Shown: positions 1-9,123, counted from the first letter of the stretch. The stretch is 64,000 bases of DNA from Lujinxingia litoralis (GCF_003260125.1 NZ_QHKO01000012.1:62001-126000), one strand, 5' to 3'. The notes: generated by a model not told the origin, from the letters alone. Numbers and translations: made by a program.

Positions 1-248
1 TGTTCGTCGTCGGGGTCCTGCAGGGTTTCGATGAGCCCGCCGGCTTGGCTGCGGAAGAGAGAGGTGTTGAAGGTGGCCACGCGCAGGCTCAGGGTGGGCT
101 CGTCGGCGTCGGGCTGAGCGTCGACATCGGCGTTGACGTCGGCGTCGCTGCCGGTGTCGCTGAGGTGGTCGGTGTCCGGGGAGGTCGATGGCGAGCTGCA
201 GGCGCAAAGGGCCATGGCAAGCGCCGGAACAAGGTGGCGAGGGGACAT
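1..248 (-). CDS. Lipoprotein, endonuclease/exonuclease/phosphatase-like N-terminus (partial)
   Basis: The reading frame starts at an ATG whose complement ends at 248 and runs open off the left edge, so only the first 82 residues are visible. They show a lipoprotein signal (lipobox LCAC), an Asp-rich linker typical of exported lipoproteins in this window, and then TLSLRVATFNTSLFRSQAGG. The RVATFN start resembles the first strand of the endonuclease/exonuclease/phosphatase fold, where the Asn is part of the metal site. Without the rest of the domain this assignment is tentative. The gene is divergent from the lipoprotein gene at 526. Confidence 0.6.
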   Translation of the reverse strand, partial: MSPRHLVPALAMALCACSSPSTSPDTDHLSDTGSDADVNADVDAQPDADEPTLSLRVATFNTSLFRSQAGGLIETLQDPDDE

Positions 249-410
249 GGAGGGCTCCGATGGGAGGGGGGGGAGGGGATGTGTCGCGACGCTCCTAACA
301 CAGCCTGCAGGCAAAGTCAGGCCAGGAGGAACGAGGCCGGTGTTTTGGCGGGCGTGGGGCCAGGGGGGAAGTGTCGTAGAGAGGGGGAGGGGGCGTGGCG
401 AGCCGCCGGA

Positions 411-439
411 TTGAGCCGGGTACGGGCGCGTGCTAGGGT
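411..439 (+). promoter_or_regulatory. Putative sigma-70-type promoter
   Basis: TTGAGC (411-416) is followed after exactly 17 bases by TAGGGT (434-439), about 85 bases before the ATG at 526. The same TAGGGT -10-like hexamer occurs in a second candidate promoter at 34712. The rest of the 249-525 gap shows nothing recognisable. Confidence 0.4.
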
Positions 440-525
440 GCGCGGCATGATGTGGAGCCTGCGTCAGGAAGCGCCAGGTGGCGCGCAAATCAGATGATGA
501 TGATGGGAAGGGTTTAAGGAGATCT

Positions 526-1446
526 ATGCGAGCGATGCGATGGTGTGTGGTGGTGATGTTGGCGCTGGGGACGGTGGCCTGTAAGAAGTCGCAGCCGGAG
601 ACGGAGGTCGAAGCCGAGGGTGAAGCCGCTGAAGCGAGCACAGAGACGCCAGCCGAAGCGACGGCGGATGGCGAGGCGAGCCCGGAGGCCTCGGAGGAGA
701 GTGCCGCCCCGGCGGAAGTGGCGCCTCCGGAGAATCTCAAGGCGGCCGGTGAGCGTCTGGAGGGCGGTCATGACCCGGATGTGCCGGTGAGCGCCGAGGA
801 GTTTCAGCCGAAGCTCATCAGCTCGATCTGCCTGGCGTACGACTCCTGCGGGAACATGGAGCTGAAGAGCGCGGTGGCCGGCACCTTCTTTATGGCGGGG
901 ATGGGGATGGCGTCTCAGGATCCGGAAGCGCTCCAGCGTTTTCAGGGGTTGATGGCGCGCATTGAGGAGGAGAATCTCGCGATGCCCGCGCGTCGTGACT
1001 GCGAGGAGCTATTCGAGATTGTGACGGCGTCGACCGGGGTGGATGGCGAGTCGCTGAGCGCCTCGATCAAGGCCGGGCGGGTGAGCTACGACGCCGAGGT
1101 GGCCGGTGTGTGCATGGGGCGGCTGGGGACGCAGTCGGAGATCTGCGGGGAGTACGTCCCGATGGGCGAGGAGCCCGATATGCAGCGGCTTCAGGCGATG
1201 ATGATGACGGCCGGTCCGGTGCTGCAGACGCTCTACGAGCCTTGCCAGAAGATGTTCACCGGCAAGGTTGAGAACGGGGGCACGTGTGAGCACGATTACG
1301 AGTGCGCGGAGGAGCGCATGGTGTGCATGGGTGAACCTGGCAAGCAGACCTGTCAGCCGGTGCCGCAGATGCAGCCGGGGATGATGCCCGGTGGGGCTCC
1401 GGCGCCCGGTGGGGCTCCGGCGCCGCAGGCGCCGCAGGCGCCCTGA
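526..1446 (+). CDS. Cys-containing lipoprotein of unknown function
   Basis: The start is ATG 526, preceded by AAGGAG at 515-520; an upstream in-frame GTG at 478 would put 16 charged residues before the signal peptide. The 306-residue product begins MRAMRWCVVVMLALGTVACKK, with lipobox TVAC, followed by an acidic Glu/Ala/Thr-rich linker of about 70 residues that probably spaces the folded domain from the membrane. The folded part has about ten Cys residues (for example CLAYDSCG and the CEHDYEC/C pattern near the end), suggesting disulphides outside the cytoplasm. The C-terminus is a low-complexity Met/Pro/Gly/Ala tail. No family is recognised. A terminator follows at 1457. Confidence 0.8.
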   Translation: MRAMRWCVVVMLALGTVACKKSQPETEVEAEGEAAEASTETPAEATADGEASPEASEESAAPAEVAPPENLKAAGERLEGGHDPDVPVSAEEFQPKLISSICLAYDSCGNMELKSAVAGTFFMAGMGMASQDPEALQRFQGLMARIEEENLAMPARRDCEELFEIVTASTGVDGESLSASIKAGRVSYDAEVAGVCMGRLGTQSEICGEYVPMGEEPDMQRLQAMMMTAGPVLQTLYEPCQKMFTGKVENGGTCEHDYECAEERMVCMGEPGKQTCQPVPQMQPGMMPGGAPAPGGAPAPQAPQAP

Positions 1447-1456
1447 GCCTGGCCGA

Positions 1457-1484
1457 GGGCGCCCGTGATGCGGGCGCCCTTTTT
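1457..1484 (+). terminator. Rho-independent terminator
   Basis: GGGCGCCCG (1457-1465), a 5-base loop and CGGGCGCCC (1471-1479), followed by five T residues. It lies 10 bases after the stop of the lipoprotein gene. Confidence 0.85.
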
Positions 1485-1534
1485 AGTGGGGCAAACGACG
1501 TGTTGGCAGGCCTGTTTCACCCGAGGAGGATGTG

Positions 1535-1906
1535 ATGGACACCTTTGATGTTCGCGATATGGCGCTCGCGCTGCCCGAAGTCAGCGAGGATTTCCCCTTT
1601 GACGCCACGACGCTGGCGATGCGGGTGATGGGCAAGATCTTTTTGCTGATGGACCTGGAGAAGGTGCCGGCCAGCGTCAACCTCAAGTGTGAGCCGGAGC
1701 GGGCCCTGGAGTTGCGCGCGCGTTTTGAGGCGGTGACGCCCGGCTACCATATGAATAAGCGTCACTGGAACACGATCATGCTCGCCGGCGACGTGCGCCC
1801 GGAGCTGATGCGGGAGCTGGTGGAGCACTCCTATGATCGGGTGGTCGCCGGGCTAAAGAAGGCGGAGCGTGAGCATATTGCCCGGTTGCGCCAGGCGCAG
1901 GGGTGA
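1535..1906 (+). CDS. MmcQ/YjbR-like DNA-binding-fold protein
   Basis: A 123-residue cytoplasmic protein. It starts at ATG 1535 just after AGGAGGA (GTG 1532 is an in-frame alternative). The sequence has the features of the MmcQ/YjbR family (CyaY-like fold): an N-terminal LALPEVSEDFPFDATTLAMRVMGKIF segment, a central KCEPERALELR, then PGYHMNKRHWNTIML, where the H-x-NKRHW signature is diagnostic. Length matches the family. Members are often called DNA-binding, but their biochemical role is not established. The gene stops two bases before the next start, so translation is probably coupled with the outer-membrane-type gene at 1908. Confidence 0.85.
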   Translation: MDTFDVRDMALALPEVSEDFPFDATTLAMRVMGKIFLLMDLEKVPASVNLKCEPERALELRARFEAVTPGYHMNKRHWNTIMLAGDVRPELMRELVEHSYDRVVAGLKKAEREHIARLRQAQG

Positions 1907-1907
1907 G

Positions 1908-2918
1908 ATGGTGGGGAGTAGGCAAGGCGGCGTCGCGGTGGGCAGGGCGGGCGTGAGGCGAAGCGTCTGGCGAATGGGGTGGGCGCTGGCGGCGCTGCTG
2001 GTGCTGAGCGTCGGGATGCCTGAGGCGCAGGCGCAGGGGGCGCCGGCGGTGAGTGTGCCCGGGGAGTTTGGTCGGGTCGACGGGGATCAGCAGGCGGTGA
2101 TGCGGGGCGGGTTCGAGGTGGCGCCCTACGTGGGGAGCTACGATGCCCGGGGGCATTTTGTGACCCTGGGAGACACCCGGGCGGCGGACCTGGTGTTGCG
2201 CCTGGGCGGGGGCCTTAGGGTGGGCGTGGAGGCGCTGCAGGTGCACGCCGAGGCCGCGCTACCGCTGGCGTATCGCGCGTTGGCCGGGGAGCAGGTGGCC
2301 CCGTGGGTCGGGCCGATCGAGGGGCTTGTGGGGGTGCGCTGGACCCTGCTCGACGATCTGCGGCTGGGGCTGGACTCCGCGTTGCGCGCCAGCTGGGTGC
2401 CCACGGTGGAGCTCTACGCCCGGCTGGGCGTGCCGGTGTGGCGTGGGCAGCGGGGAGTTGCGGTGGGCGGGGGCGCGGCGCTCCTGGAAGCCGGAGCGTG
2501 GGAGCCCGGCGGGGGCGCGCGTCTGGCCAAGTACATCAGCTATCGCGATGTGGTCTCGTGGAGCCTGGAGGGGGCGTTTGCGCTGGCGCGCAGCACCGAG
2601 GGCGGGGCGGGCGTGCGGGGCGGGGCGTCGCTGAGGAGCGTGGTTACGTGGACCCGGGTACATTCGATGACGCTCTCTTACGGTGCGCTCGGGGAGGTGG
2701 CGCTGCGCGGGGCGGTCTACCAGGATGAGCAAACGCAGGCAGCGACAGGCCCGGCCCTGGCGGTGAGGGTGGGGGGCTTTGTGAGCTACGCGTTGGCCTA
2801 CCCTTACTGGGAGATCTCCGCGCAGCTGAGCAGTGATTGGGTGGGGCCGCGCGGGGCCTACAACCTGCCCTATGTGGGGCCGCGGGTGGGCGTGAGCCTG
2901 CAACGCGCCTTTTTTTGA
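1908..2918 (+). CDS. Putative outer-membrane beta-barrel protein
   Basis: The chosen start ATG 1908 is one base past the preceding stop; ATG 1974 would give a tighter signal peptide (MGWALAALLVLSVG, cleavage near AQA-QG). The mature protein of about 290 residues alternates hydrophobic and Gly/polar residues (repeats such as LRLGLDSALRASWVPTVELYARLG), as expected for amphipathic beta strands, and ends in Arg-Ala-Phe-Phe, an aromatic C-terminus typical of BAM-inserted proteins. No Cys-rich or catalytic motif is seen. The specific function is unknown. Confidence 0.65.
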   Translation: MVGSRQGGVAVGRAGVRRSVWRMGWALAALLVLSVGMPEAQAQGAPAVSVPGEFGRVDGDQQAVMRGGFEVAPYVGSYDARGHFVTLGDTRAADLVLRLGGGLRVGVEALQVHAEAALPLAYRALAGEQVAPWVGPIEGLVGVRWTLLDDLRLGLDSALRASWVPTVELYARLGVPVWRGQRGVAVGGGAALLEAGAWEPGGGARLAKYISYRDVVSWSLEGAFALARSTEGGAGVRGGASLRSVVTWTRVHSMTLSYGALGEVALRGAVYQDEQTQAATGPALAVRVGGFVSYALAYPYWEISAQLSSDWVGPRGAYNLPYVGPRVGVSLQRAFF

Positions 2919-3017
2919 GGGTGGGGGGCCGCGCGGGGGGCTGACGTTGGCGATGTTAGCGTGGGTGATCAGCTTTGCAGCGTAAAGAACTCCGAACCCG
3001 ACGCGGGAGGTCCTGGG

Positions 3018-3443
3018 ATGCGTTCATCCACCGAACATCTTGTCGGCCAACTTCGCCAGGCGCTGCCGAGCACCTTTGAGCTGCAAGCGCTGGATGATGT
3101 GATCGCCGTTGATTACGTGCACGCGCGCGGTAGGTTAGCGGCGGTTGTGGCAAGTGACCTGAAGCTTGAGCTGACGTTGAGCGTGGAGTTCCCCGAGCAT
3201 CCCGGGCTGGCGGGGGAGGCGCTGCGGGAGGCCGGTCGCGCCGCGCTGCGGGAGGAGTTGGATCGCTACGGTGAGCGCGGCTACCGCCAGGTGGACTCCG
3301 AGCAGCTGCCCTCCCGATCGATGCGGCCTGGTACCGAAGAGGTTCCGGTCTACGTGACTAGCGTCGAGCGTGGTGTGGCCTCGGTCGACGCGCTGGTGGA
3401 GGAGTTAGAGTGGTTGGCTCAAGAGCGTTCGCAGCGACAATGA
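3018..3443 (+). CDS. Hypothetical protein
   Basis: ATG 3018 follows GGGAGG (3005-3010) at good spacing; an upstream GTG at 2961 would add 19 unlikely residues. The 141-residue product has no signal peptide and is acidic (MRSSTEHLVGQLRQALPSTFELQALDDVI at the start). The middle (ELTLSVEFPEHPGLAGEALREAGRAALREEL) looks like a strand followed by an amphipathic helix. Its stop overlaps the ATG of the next gene (ATGA), so the two are translationally coupled. No family recognised. Confidence 0.65.
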   Translation: MRSSTEHLVGQLRQALPSTFELQALDDVIAVDYVHARGRLAAVVASDLKLELTLSVEFPEHPGLAGEALREAGRAALREELDRYGERGYRQVDSEQLPSRSMRPGTEEVPVYVTSVERGVASVDALVEELEWLAQERSQRQ

Positions 3444-4480
3444 AGACGCGCTTTTGCGTGGTGGTTGGGGGGCTGGCGCTCGGGCTGAGTGGCTGTACCG
3501 CGCCGGAGCGCGGGGCGCCGGAGGAGGTCGGGTCCATTGCGGATCTGCCCGCGGAGCCGGCCCATCGCGCGTCGAGCGACTTCTGGGCGCACTGGGGTGA
3601 TGGTCATGGCGAGATCTCGACCTACCGGGGGACCCTGGCGCGCTATGGAGAGCTGCGCGATGCGCGGGCCACGCTGATTTTTGTGACGGAGCCTCACGAT
3701 AAGCGCACGTGGATCAAAAGTCCGGGAGTGGATGCGCCGCACCGCGTCGAGGTGCTCAAGCTCAACCATCTGGTCACCTTTCAGACCGGAGTCTATCCCT
3801 ACCACGTGATGAGGAGCGTTTTTGCTCCGGTGGATCGCTGGGACGGGGAGCGGACGGGGTTCTCGCCAGTCAAGATCGCGTTGAGTGTGCAGGAGTGGTG
3901 CGGTCAGGTCAGCCACATCCTGTGGCCGGGAGCCGGGGAGTATTTAAGTCGGCTCTCGTCGTATTTTGAGTCCGAGGGGGACGTGGAGGAGCGTGTGGAG
4001 GTGGAGGCCGGCACGCTCTACGCCGACGCGTTGCCCATTCAGGTGCGGGAGCTCGATGGCCCCTTTCTGGAGGGGGCCGAGCGCTGGACCGGGCCGCTGA
4101 TCCCCACGTTGTGGCAGGCGCGGGTGGAGCATCAGCCCCTGCAGGTGGCGTTGGCCACGATCACCCGTTCCACGGTGGAGCGTCAGGGGCTGCCCTACAC
4201 GCGATTTGATGTCAGCTGGCCCGGGGGGGCGCATTACTTCGAGGTTGAGCAGCACTATCCCCGGCGCATCCAGCGTTTTGGCTCGAGTGAAGGCACGGCG
4301 TTTGAGCGGGTGGCCACCGAGCGGCTGCCTTACTGGCAGCTCAACAGCCTGCCGGACAAAGCGCATCGCGAGACGCTGCAACTTCCCCTGGACGTGGTCT
4401 CGCCAGTTCGGGTGCCCGCCCCGCCGGCGGTGCCCGCTCCTCCCGAGACGCCGCCTACGGGCACACCTCCGGCTTTTTAG
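3440..4480 (+). CDS. Lipoprotein with a large conserved extracytoplasmic domain
   Basis: The start overlaps the preceding stop by four bases. MKTRFCVVVGGLALGLSGC is a clear lipoprotein signal. The 346-residue protein continues with SSDFWAHWGDGHGEISTYRG, then ARYGELRDARATLIFVTEPH, and a conserved-looking body ending in a Pro-rich tail. The FWxHWGDG...YGELR...VTE pattern resembles lipoproteins of Bacteroidota that databases have sometimes labelled, probably wrongly, as septum formation inhibitor Maf (from memory, not checked). No catalytic residues can be assigned. An export or envelope role is the most that can be inferred. Confidence 0.75.
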   Translation: MKTRFCVVVGGLALGLSGCTAPERGAPEEVGSIADLPAEPAHRASSDFWAHWGDGHGEISTYRGTLARYGELRDARATLIFVTEPHDKRTWIKSPGVDAPHRVEVLKLNHLVTFQTGVYPYHVMRSVFAPVDRWDGERTGFSPVKIALSVQEWCGQVSHILWPGAGEYLSRLSSYFESEGDVEERVEVEAGTLYADALPIQVRELDGPFLEGAERWTGPLIPTLWQARVEHQPLQVALATITRSTVERQGLPYTRFDVSWPGGAHYFEVEQHYPRRIQRFGSSEGTAFERVATERLPYWQLNSLPDKAHRETLQLPLDVVSPVRVPAPPAVPAPPETPPTGTPPAF

Positions 4481-4697
4481 CCCCGACCTGCCTAAAAATG
4501 TTGCGTTGGTCCCAATGTTGCAAGACGTTGGGGCCGTCATGGCGAGCTGGACGCCGGCGCCCGGGATCTGGTGCGGGTCGGTGGCGTGCTTGCCGGGATC
4601 GAATGCTCGAGTGGAGTGTTTTTTGACCGCGGCCGGAGTAGCCCTGGGGGTTTCTCTCGTAGCTGAGCCGCATGGTCGTTTTGCTGAAGAGGATGTG

Positions 4698-5684
4698 ATG
4701 ACGACGCTTATCAAACATGGAACCTGGATCTGTGGACTGGCCCTTGCGGGCACGCTTGGCACCGGCTGTGGCGTGACCATCGATGGTGAAGAGGGCAATC
4801 TGAGCTTTGAGTACGCCAACAGCGCGCTTTCCGGGGCGTTCAGCAAAGACATCGCCGTGGGGGCGATGGTGGACATTGAGGTGACCGAGCCCGATGGCGA
4901 GGCGCTCCTGCCGATTGAGGAGGTGGCGAGCTCGGCCGAAGACGTACTTTCGGTGGCTGAGGTCGGCACCTCGCTCTTCACCCTGCTTGCGGAAAGCGAG
5001 GGGGTGGCGCGGATCAGCGTGACGGCCACCGGCCCCGAGGGCAGTCTGAGCGATGCGGTGGAACTCTACGCCGCAGAGCTTGCGCGCCTGGAGATTGATG
5101 GCACCTGCGGGGCAGATTCGGTGTATGCGATCAACAGCCCGATCGAGCTCAACTACCGGATGTTGGACGCCAATGGCAAAGGACTCAATGGCTATGGCCT
5201 GTACCCGGTGGCGGTGGAGCCGGCCGAGGGCGGTGTGGTCAATGAGGCGTTCACCCGCCTGGGCAAGATTCAGATCCATACCGGCGATGTGGCCGGCAGC
5301 TATCAGCTGACCTCCGAGCTTCTCGACGAGCCCTATGCGCTGACGCTGATCGCGCCGGAGGATATTGCCGAGCTTGATGTGAGCCATCAGGTCGATGACG
5401 AGAACATCATGGTGGTTCTCGCTGGCGAGCAGCAGGACGTGGCGATCTTCGCCATGGCCGACGGGGCCGGAGCTGTGGTGTGTGGTCCGGCCAACGGAGC
5501 CTTTGAGATGGTGTCTCAGACTCCGGAAATCTGTGAGGCGCATTACGGCTATGTGATGGGTTTGCACTATGTGAAGGTGGAGGGCCTTGGCGTCGGGGAG
5601 TGTGAGATCAGCCTGAGTGTGCCGGGGACGGAGTTGAGCGAGACGATTCAGGTGCAGATTGCGGAGTCCCACGTGGCTGAGTGA
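4698..5684 (+). CDS. Lipoprotein with Ig-like strand-rich body
   Basis: ATG 4698 gives MTTLIKHGTWICGLALAGTLGTGC, a lipoprotein signal with lipobox GTGC; the much longer upstream frame overlaps the previous gene and lacks such a signal. The 328-residue protein is acidic and strand-rich. One segment (EEVASSAEDVLSVAEVGTSLFTLLAESEGVARISVTATG) resembles the bacterial Ig-like (BIG_2-type) pattern in which V/I-x-V-T-A closes each sandwich, and a weaker second module is possible. It is probably a surface or periplasmic structural protein. A bidirectional terminator follows. Confidence 0.75.
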   Translation: MTTLIKHGTWICGLALAGTLGTGCGVTIDGEEGNLSFEYANSALSGAFSKDIAVGAMVDIEVTEPDGEALLPIEEVASSAEDVLSVAEVGTSLFTLLAESEGVARISVTATGPEGSLSDAVELYAAELARLEIDGTCGADSVYAINSPIELNYRMLDANGKGLNGYGLYPVAVEPAEGGVVNEAFTRLGKIQIHTGDVAGSYQLTSELLDEPYALTLIAPEDIAELDVSHQVDDENIMVVLAGEQQDVAIFAMADGAGAVVCGPANGAFEMVSQTPEICEAHYGYVMGLHYVKVEGLGVGECEISLSVPGTELSETIQVQIAESHVAE

Positions 5685-5715
5685 GCGTGTGTGGCGATGT
5701 GATGGCTGGTGAATG

Positions 5716-5747
5716 AAAAAGGCGCCCCTTTTGGGGCGCCTTTTTTT
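5716..5747. terminator. Bidirectional rho-independent terminator
   Basis: AAAAAGGCGCCCC, a TTTT loop, then GGGGCGCCTTTTTTT. The A-run and T-run on either side make it work in both directions between the convergent genes ending at 5684 (+) and 5759 (-). Confidence 0.85.
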
Positions 5748-5758
5748 ATCGGCCTGGT

Positions 5759-8700
5759 TCAGGGCTGGAAGAGTTCGCGTCCGAGGGCGCCTGCGACCAC
5801 GGCGTCGACCTCAAAGCGCAGGGGCAGTGCCTGGTCGCCGAGCCAGAGTCTGGCCTGATCGTCGAAGTACTCGGAGTCTTTCAGGCCGGACTGACCGCCG
5901 GGGATGATCGTGCGGCCTTCGACGCGGTCGCCACCCAGGGAGACGACCAGGCGGTTGACCGGTCCGGAGCCGTAGGTGAAGCGGGTGCCGGAGATGCCCG
6001 GGTTGGCGGCGTCGACGTTGTACTGATCGCCATCGCGGGGGAACCAGGGCAGGGTGAGACGCACGTCGCCTTCGGGCAGATCGTCGAGGAGGCGGAGGCG
6101 TCGCGGGGTGATGGAGAACTGGGCGGCCAGGGGGGCAAAGGCCGGTTGGTCGCGCAAAAAGTCGGCCAGCAGGCTCTCGAATTTCACCTGGTGGCGAAGT
6201 CCCCAGAGGTACGCATCAAAGTCTTCGGTGCCGAAGCCGCCGACGCCCGGGGATTCGGGCTCGGAGGCCAGAAAGTCGAGGGCGTCGGCCAGCGAGGCGA
6301 TCAGGAGTTCGTCGCTGCGCTCCAGTTCGGCGGTGGTGCGCACGTCGAAGAAGATCGATTCCCGGGTCTCGTCGTGGAAGCTGGCCAGGCCGGCGGGGTT
6401 GTCCGGCCCCCGGCCCTCCAGCATGCGGGCCAGCAGGCGCAGGCGTCCGCCGGTGCCGCCGCTCTGCCAGAGCCCGGGGAGGTTCTCGTCGTCGAAGACC
6501 GCGCGCTGAAAGTGGCCGAACCACACGTTAAAGAGCGTGGTGGCGACCGCGTCGCGGCGGTCGTCGTCGGTGGGGGTGTTGTAGAAGGTTTCCACGCCGC
6601 TGCGGGCCCAGAAGCCGCGTTGTGCCCAGGTCTCCTGGCGAGCTTTCAGGTCGAGGGCGCGCTCGCGGATGGGCTCGTAGCGGGAGAGCGCCCGGGTCTC
6701 CCAGTCTTCGAGTTCGCCCGGGGGGAGCTCCCGCAGCGTCTCCATCCGCTCAATGGAGGCCAGCATCGCGGGTGAGAAGAGCTCGCCGAGGGGAGACTGG
6801 GTGTTGGCCTGGAGTTGGGCCATGGCGTCGATGTCGGCGGCATCCTCGGCGATGAAGCGGGTCAGCTCGCGGCTGATGCGGTCGGCGCGGAACCCCACAT
6901 CCCAGGGACCGCCGATGTAGCGCGGGCCGTTGAAGAGGTTGGCGTCCAGGGAGACGCCGACCGGATCGTTGTTGGCGGTGTAGACAAAGCCTTCGGGGGG
7001 GTTGGCCTGTGCCGGGCTCTCGTCCAGGGGGATCACGCAGCGGTAGGGGTCGTCCTGGTGGGAGCTGTCGATGACGCCATCGAGCAGCGGGATCTGGAAG
7101 TTACCGTAGGTCGTGCCATCGAGGAGCATGGCCGGGTGGGCTCCCGGGCCCCACTGGCCATCGGCGGAGCGCGGCAGGTAGTCGCGGCAGGGCACGGCCT
7201 GGTGGCCGGAGAAGAGCACGCTGCCCTGGCTGTCGCTGACCACGAAGTTAAGGGAGGTGGCGATCATGCCGCGGGTGGCCTGGCGGAAGTCTTCGATGTC
7301 GCCGGCCCGGGCCATGGTGTCGAAGGTGCCGATGATGTCGCCGATTTGGAGGCCGACGTAGGCAAAGCTGATGGCCTGGATGACGCCGTCGTCGTTGGTG
7401 TCGCCCGGGATCACCCAGCCGGAGTGGGTGCGCACCAGGGCCTGCCCGGAAGAGACTTCGGTGTCTTCGCCGGCCGGGGTGCCCTCGATGTCCAGGATCC
7501 AGCGTCCGTCAAAGGTCTGGTAGCGGGTCAGGGTTTCAGTGCGTCCTTGGCTGCCGAGGGTGGGGACGTTGGCGATCTCGTAGACTTCGTCAAAGCTCTC
7601 CACGGGGTGCCATTCTCCCTCAAAGCGGGTTGCTTCGGGGAGGCCTTGCTCGTTGAGGCGAAGTTCTTCGGTGTACCAGTCGGTGATGTCGCCGGAGAGC
7701 TGGGTGAAGCTCCAGGCGACGTTGCCGTTGGTGCCCACCGGGACGACGGGCATCCCGGGGATGGCCAGGCCGAACTGGTGGGGGCGGTCGGTGTCACCGA
7801 AGACGGCGGTGTCCAGGCCCACGTGATAGAGGATCGAGGGGATGCCCAGCGAGAGGTGGCCATCGGCGGCAAAGAGGCTGGTGCCGGTGGCCGAGGCGTC
7901 GGCGCTGACGGCCCAGGCGTTGGAGCCGAAGCCTTTTTCGTGGCTGCGCAGGCCCATGCGTTCCTGGAAGGCGTCCAGGCTCAAGGTGAGGCGTTGCATC
8001 AGGCCGGGCTCCACGCGGGGCGTGGTGCCGGGGGAGCCGGGGAGCTCCAGGCCGGTGGATGGCGAGGTGTCGGGCGGGCCCCAGGTGCCCGAGGCCAGGG
8101 GTTTGATCGGGGCGGCGTCGCGCCAGATGTCCAGGTGGGCGCCGGCGCGGCGCAGCTCTTGATAGGCGTCGCCTTCAAAGAGGGTTTCCAGGCGGGCGAA
8201 GGCCGAGGCACGGCTCATGTCGCCGGTTTCGTAGCTTGATTCGTAGATGAAAGTTGCGAAGAGCCCGGCCACGTCGAGGGCTTCAAAGGGGCGCATCGCG
8301 TCGGTGCGGGAGGGGCGTCCGAGGAGCTGCCAGACCATGCTGGTTTCGCTGGGGGCCGGGAGGTTGCCGGCGTCGACTTCGGCGATGTAGGCGTTGACGC
8401 CCTGGGCGTAGGCCTCCATGACGGCGCGGATCTCGGGCCTGGCCTGGGCGAGGATGCGCTCGGCAACGTGACGGGAGCCGCTCATGCGCGTTTCGACGTC
8501 GATGTCCAGGGCGGCGTCGCCCATCAGTTCGCTGACTTCTCCCAGACCCAGCCGGCGAGTCAGGTCCATCATAAAGTAGCGGTCGCGAGCGGTGATGAAG
8601 CCCTGCACGCGGGCGGCGTCGACATCGTTGGCCGCGTAGATGTGCGGGATGTTGCCCTCGGTGCGGATGACGTGCACCGGTTCTAAAAGCCCGGGGAGTT

Positions 8701-8890
8701 CGAAGCGCTCGCGTTCTTCGACGCTCAGCAGGGCTTGTTGCTCGGGGCTGCGGGCGTCGGCATCGCTATCGTTGGGGACATCGCCGCCGGTGTCGGGCGG
8801 AGTGGCGGGGTCGTCATCCTGGCAGGCCAGGGGGCCGGTGAGCGCGAGGCTCAACAGGAGCGCGAGCGCAGGGGGGCGAAAGGTTGGCAT
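5759..8890 (-). CDS. Penicillin acylase family lipoprotein (Ntn hydrolase)
   Basis: A 1043-residue protein with a lipobox signal (LTGPLAC) and an Asp-rich spacer. The body is a penicillin-amidase-type (family S45) precursor. The alpha-chain start VHVIRTEGNIPHIYAANDVDAA and the RDRYFMMDLTRRLGLGEVSELMG segment are conserved in the family. Around residue 320 it has FGSNAWAVS: the Gly-Ser bond is the usual autocleavage site, and the Ser becomes the N-terminal nucleophile of the beta chain. The downstream PVGTNGNVAWSFT element supplies the oxyanion region. It is expected to hydrolyse amide bonds (beta-lactam side chains, acyl-homoserine lactones or related N-acyl compounds); the substrate cannot be told from sequence. 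It is longer than typical members (about 750-850), mainly through C-terminal insertions. GGGAG precedes the ATG. Confidence 0.9.
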   Translation of the reverse strand: MPTFRPPALALLLSLALTGPLACQDDDPATPPDTGGDVPNDSDADARSPEQQALLSVEERERFELPGLLEPVHVIRTEGNIPHIYAANDVDAARVQGFITARDRYFMMDLTRRLGLGEVSELMGDAALDIDVETRMSGSRHVAERILAQARPEIRAVMEAYAQGVNAYIAEVDAGNLPAPSETSMVWQLLGRPSRTDAMRPFEALDVAGLFATFIYESSYETGDMSRASAFARLETLFEGDAYQELRRAGAHLDIWRDAAPIKPLASGTWGPPDTSPSTGLELPGSPGTTPRVEPGLMQRLTLSLDAFQERMGLRSHEKGFGSNAWAVSADASATGTSLFAADGHLSLGIPSILYHVGLDTAVFGDTDRPHQFGLAIPGMPVVPVGTNGNVAWSFTQLSGDITDWYTEELRLNEQGLPEATRFEGEWHPVESFDEVYEIANVPTLGSQGRTETLTRYQTFDGRWILDIEGTPAGEDTEVSSGQALVRTHSGWVIPGDTNDDGVIQAISFAYVGLQIGDIIGTFDTMARAGDIEDFRQATRGMIATSLNFVVSDSQGSVLFSGHQAVPCRDYLPRSADGQWGPGAHPAMLLDGTTYGNFQIPLLDGVIDSSHQDDPYRCVIPLDESPAQANPPEGFVYTANNDPVGVSLDANLFNGPRYIGGPWDVGFRADRISRELTRFIAEDAADIDAMAQLQANTQSPLGELFSPAMLASIERMETLRELPPGELEDWETRALSRYEPIRERALDLKARQETWAQRGFWARSGVETFYNTPTDDDRRDAVATTLFNVWFGHFQRAVFDDENLPGLWQSGGTGGRLRLLARMLEGRGPDNPAGLASFHDETRESIFFDVRTTAELERSDELLIASLADALDFLASEPESPGVGGFGTEDFDAYLWGLRHQVKFESLLADFLRDQPAFAPLAAQFSITPRRLRLLDDLPEGDVRLTLPWFPRDGDQYNVDAANPGISGTRFTYGSGPVNRLVVSLGGDRVEGRTIIPGGQSGLKDSEYFDDQARLWLGDQALPLRFEVDAVVAGALGRELFQP

Positions 8891-9074
8891 AACTACTCCC
8901 GAAGAGAGGTCGACAGCTGGAAGTCGCGGTGAGACTCGGGAGCATAGCGTGTTGGCTGGCGAGTTAGAAGCCTCGGTGGGGTGAGGTAGTGAGGCAGCCC
9001 CCAGGCCCGGGGCCGCGCCTCCCTGGTTTAGAGGGAGGGCGGCGCGGTCAGGGGGATTAGGGCTGGGGGGAGAA

Positions 9075-9097
9075 CCGCCCCCGAAGACGGGGGGCGG
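9075..9097 (-). terminator. GC-rich hairpin downstream of the sigma factor gene
   Basis: CCGCCCCC (9075-9082) pairs with GGGGGCGG (9090-9097) across a 7-base loop, 27 bases after the sigma-factor stop. There is no U-tract, so it may be a weak terminator or a 3'-end stabiliser. The rest of 8891-9123 shows only GC-rich spacer. Confidence 0.35.
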
Positions 9098-9123
9098 ACC
9101 GGTGTCGGGCGGGATAGCGGTGG

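Noticed and set aside
45..497. Open frames between 45 and 497
   Set aside because: They overlap the partial lipoprotein gene and the promoter region and have no signals or motifs.
6815..8239. Long open frame on the plus strand (474 codons)
   Set aside because: It is antisense to the penicillin acylase gene, has biased low-complexity Gly/Val/Ala composition from GC-rich codon shadows, and no ribosome binding site or family motif.
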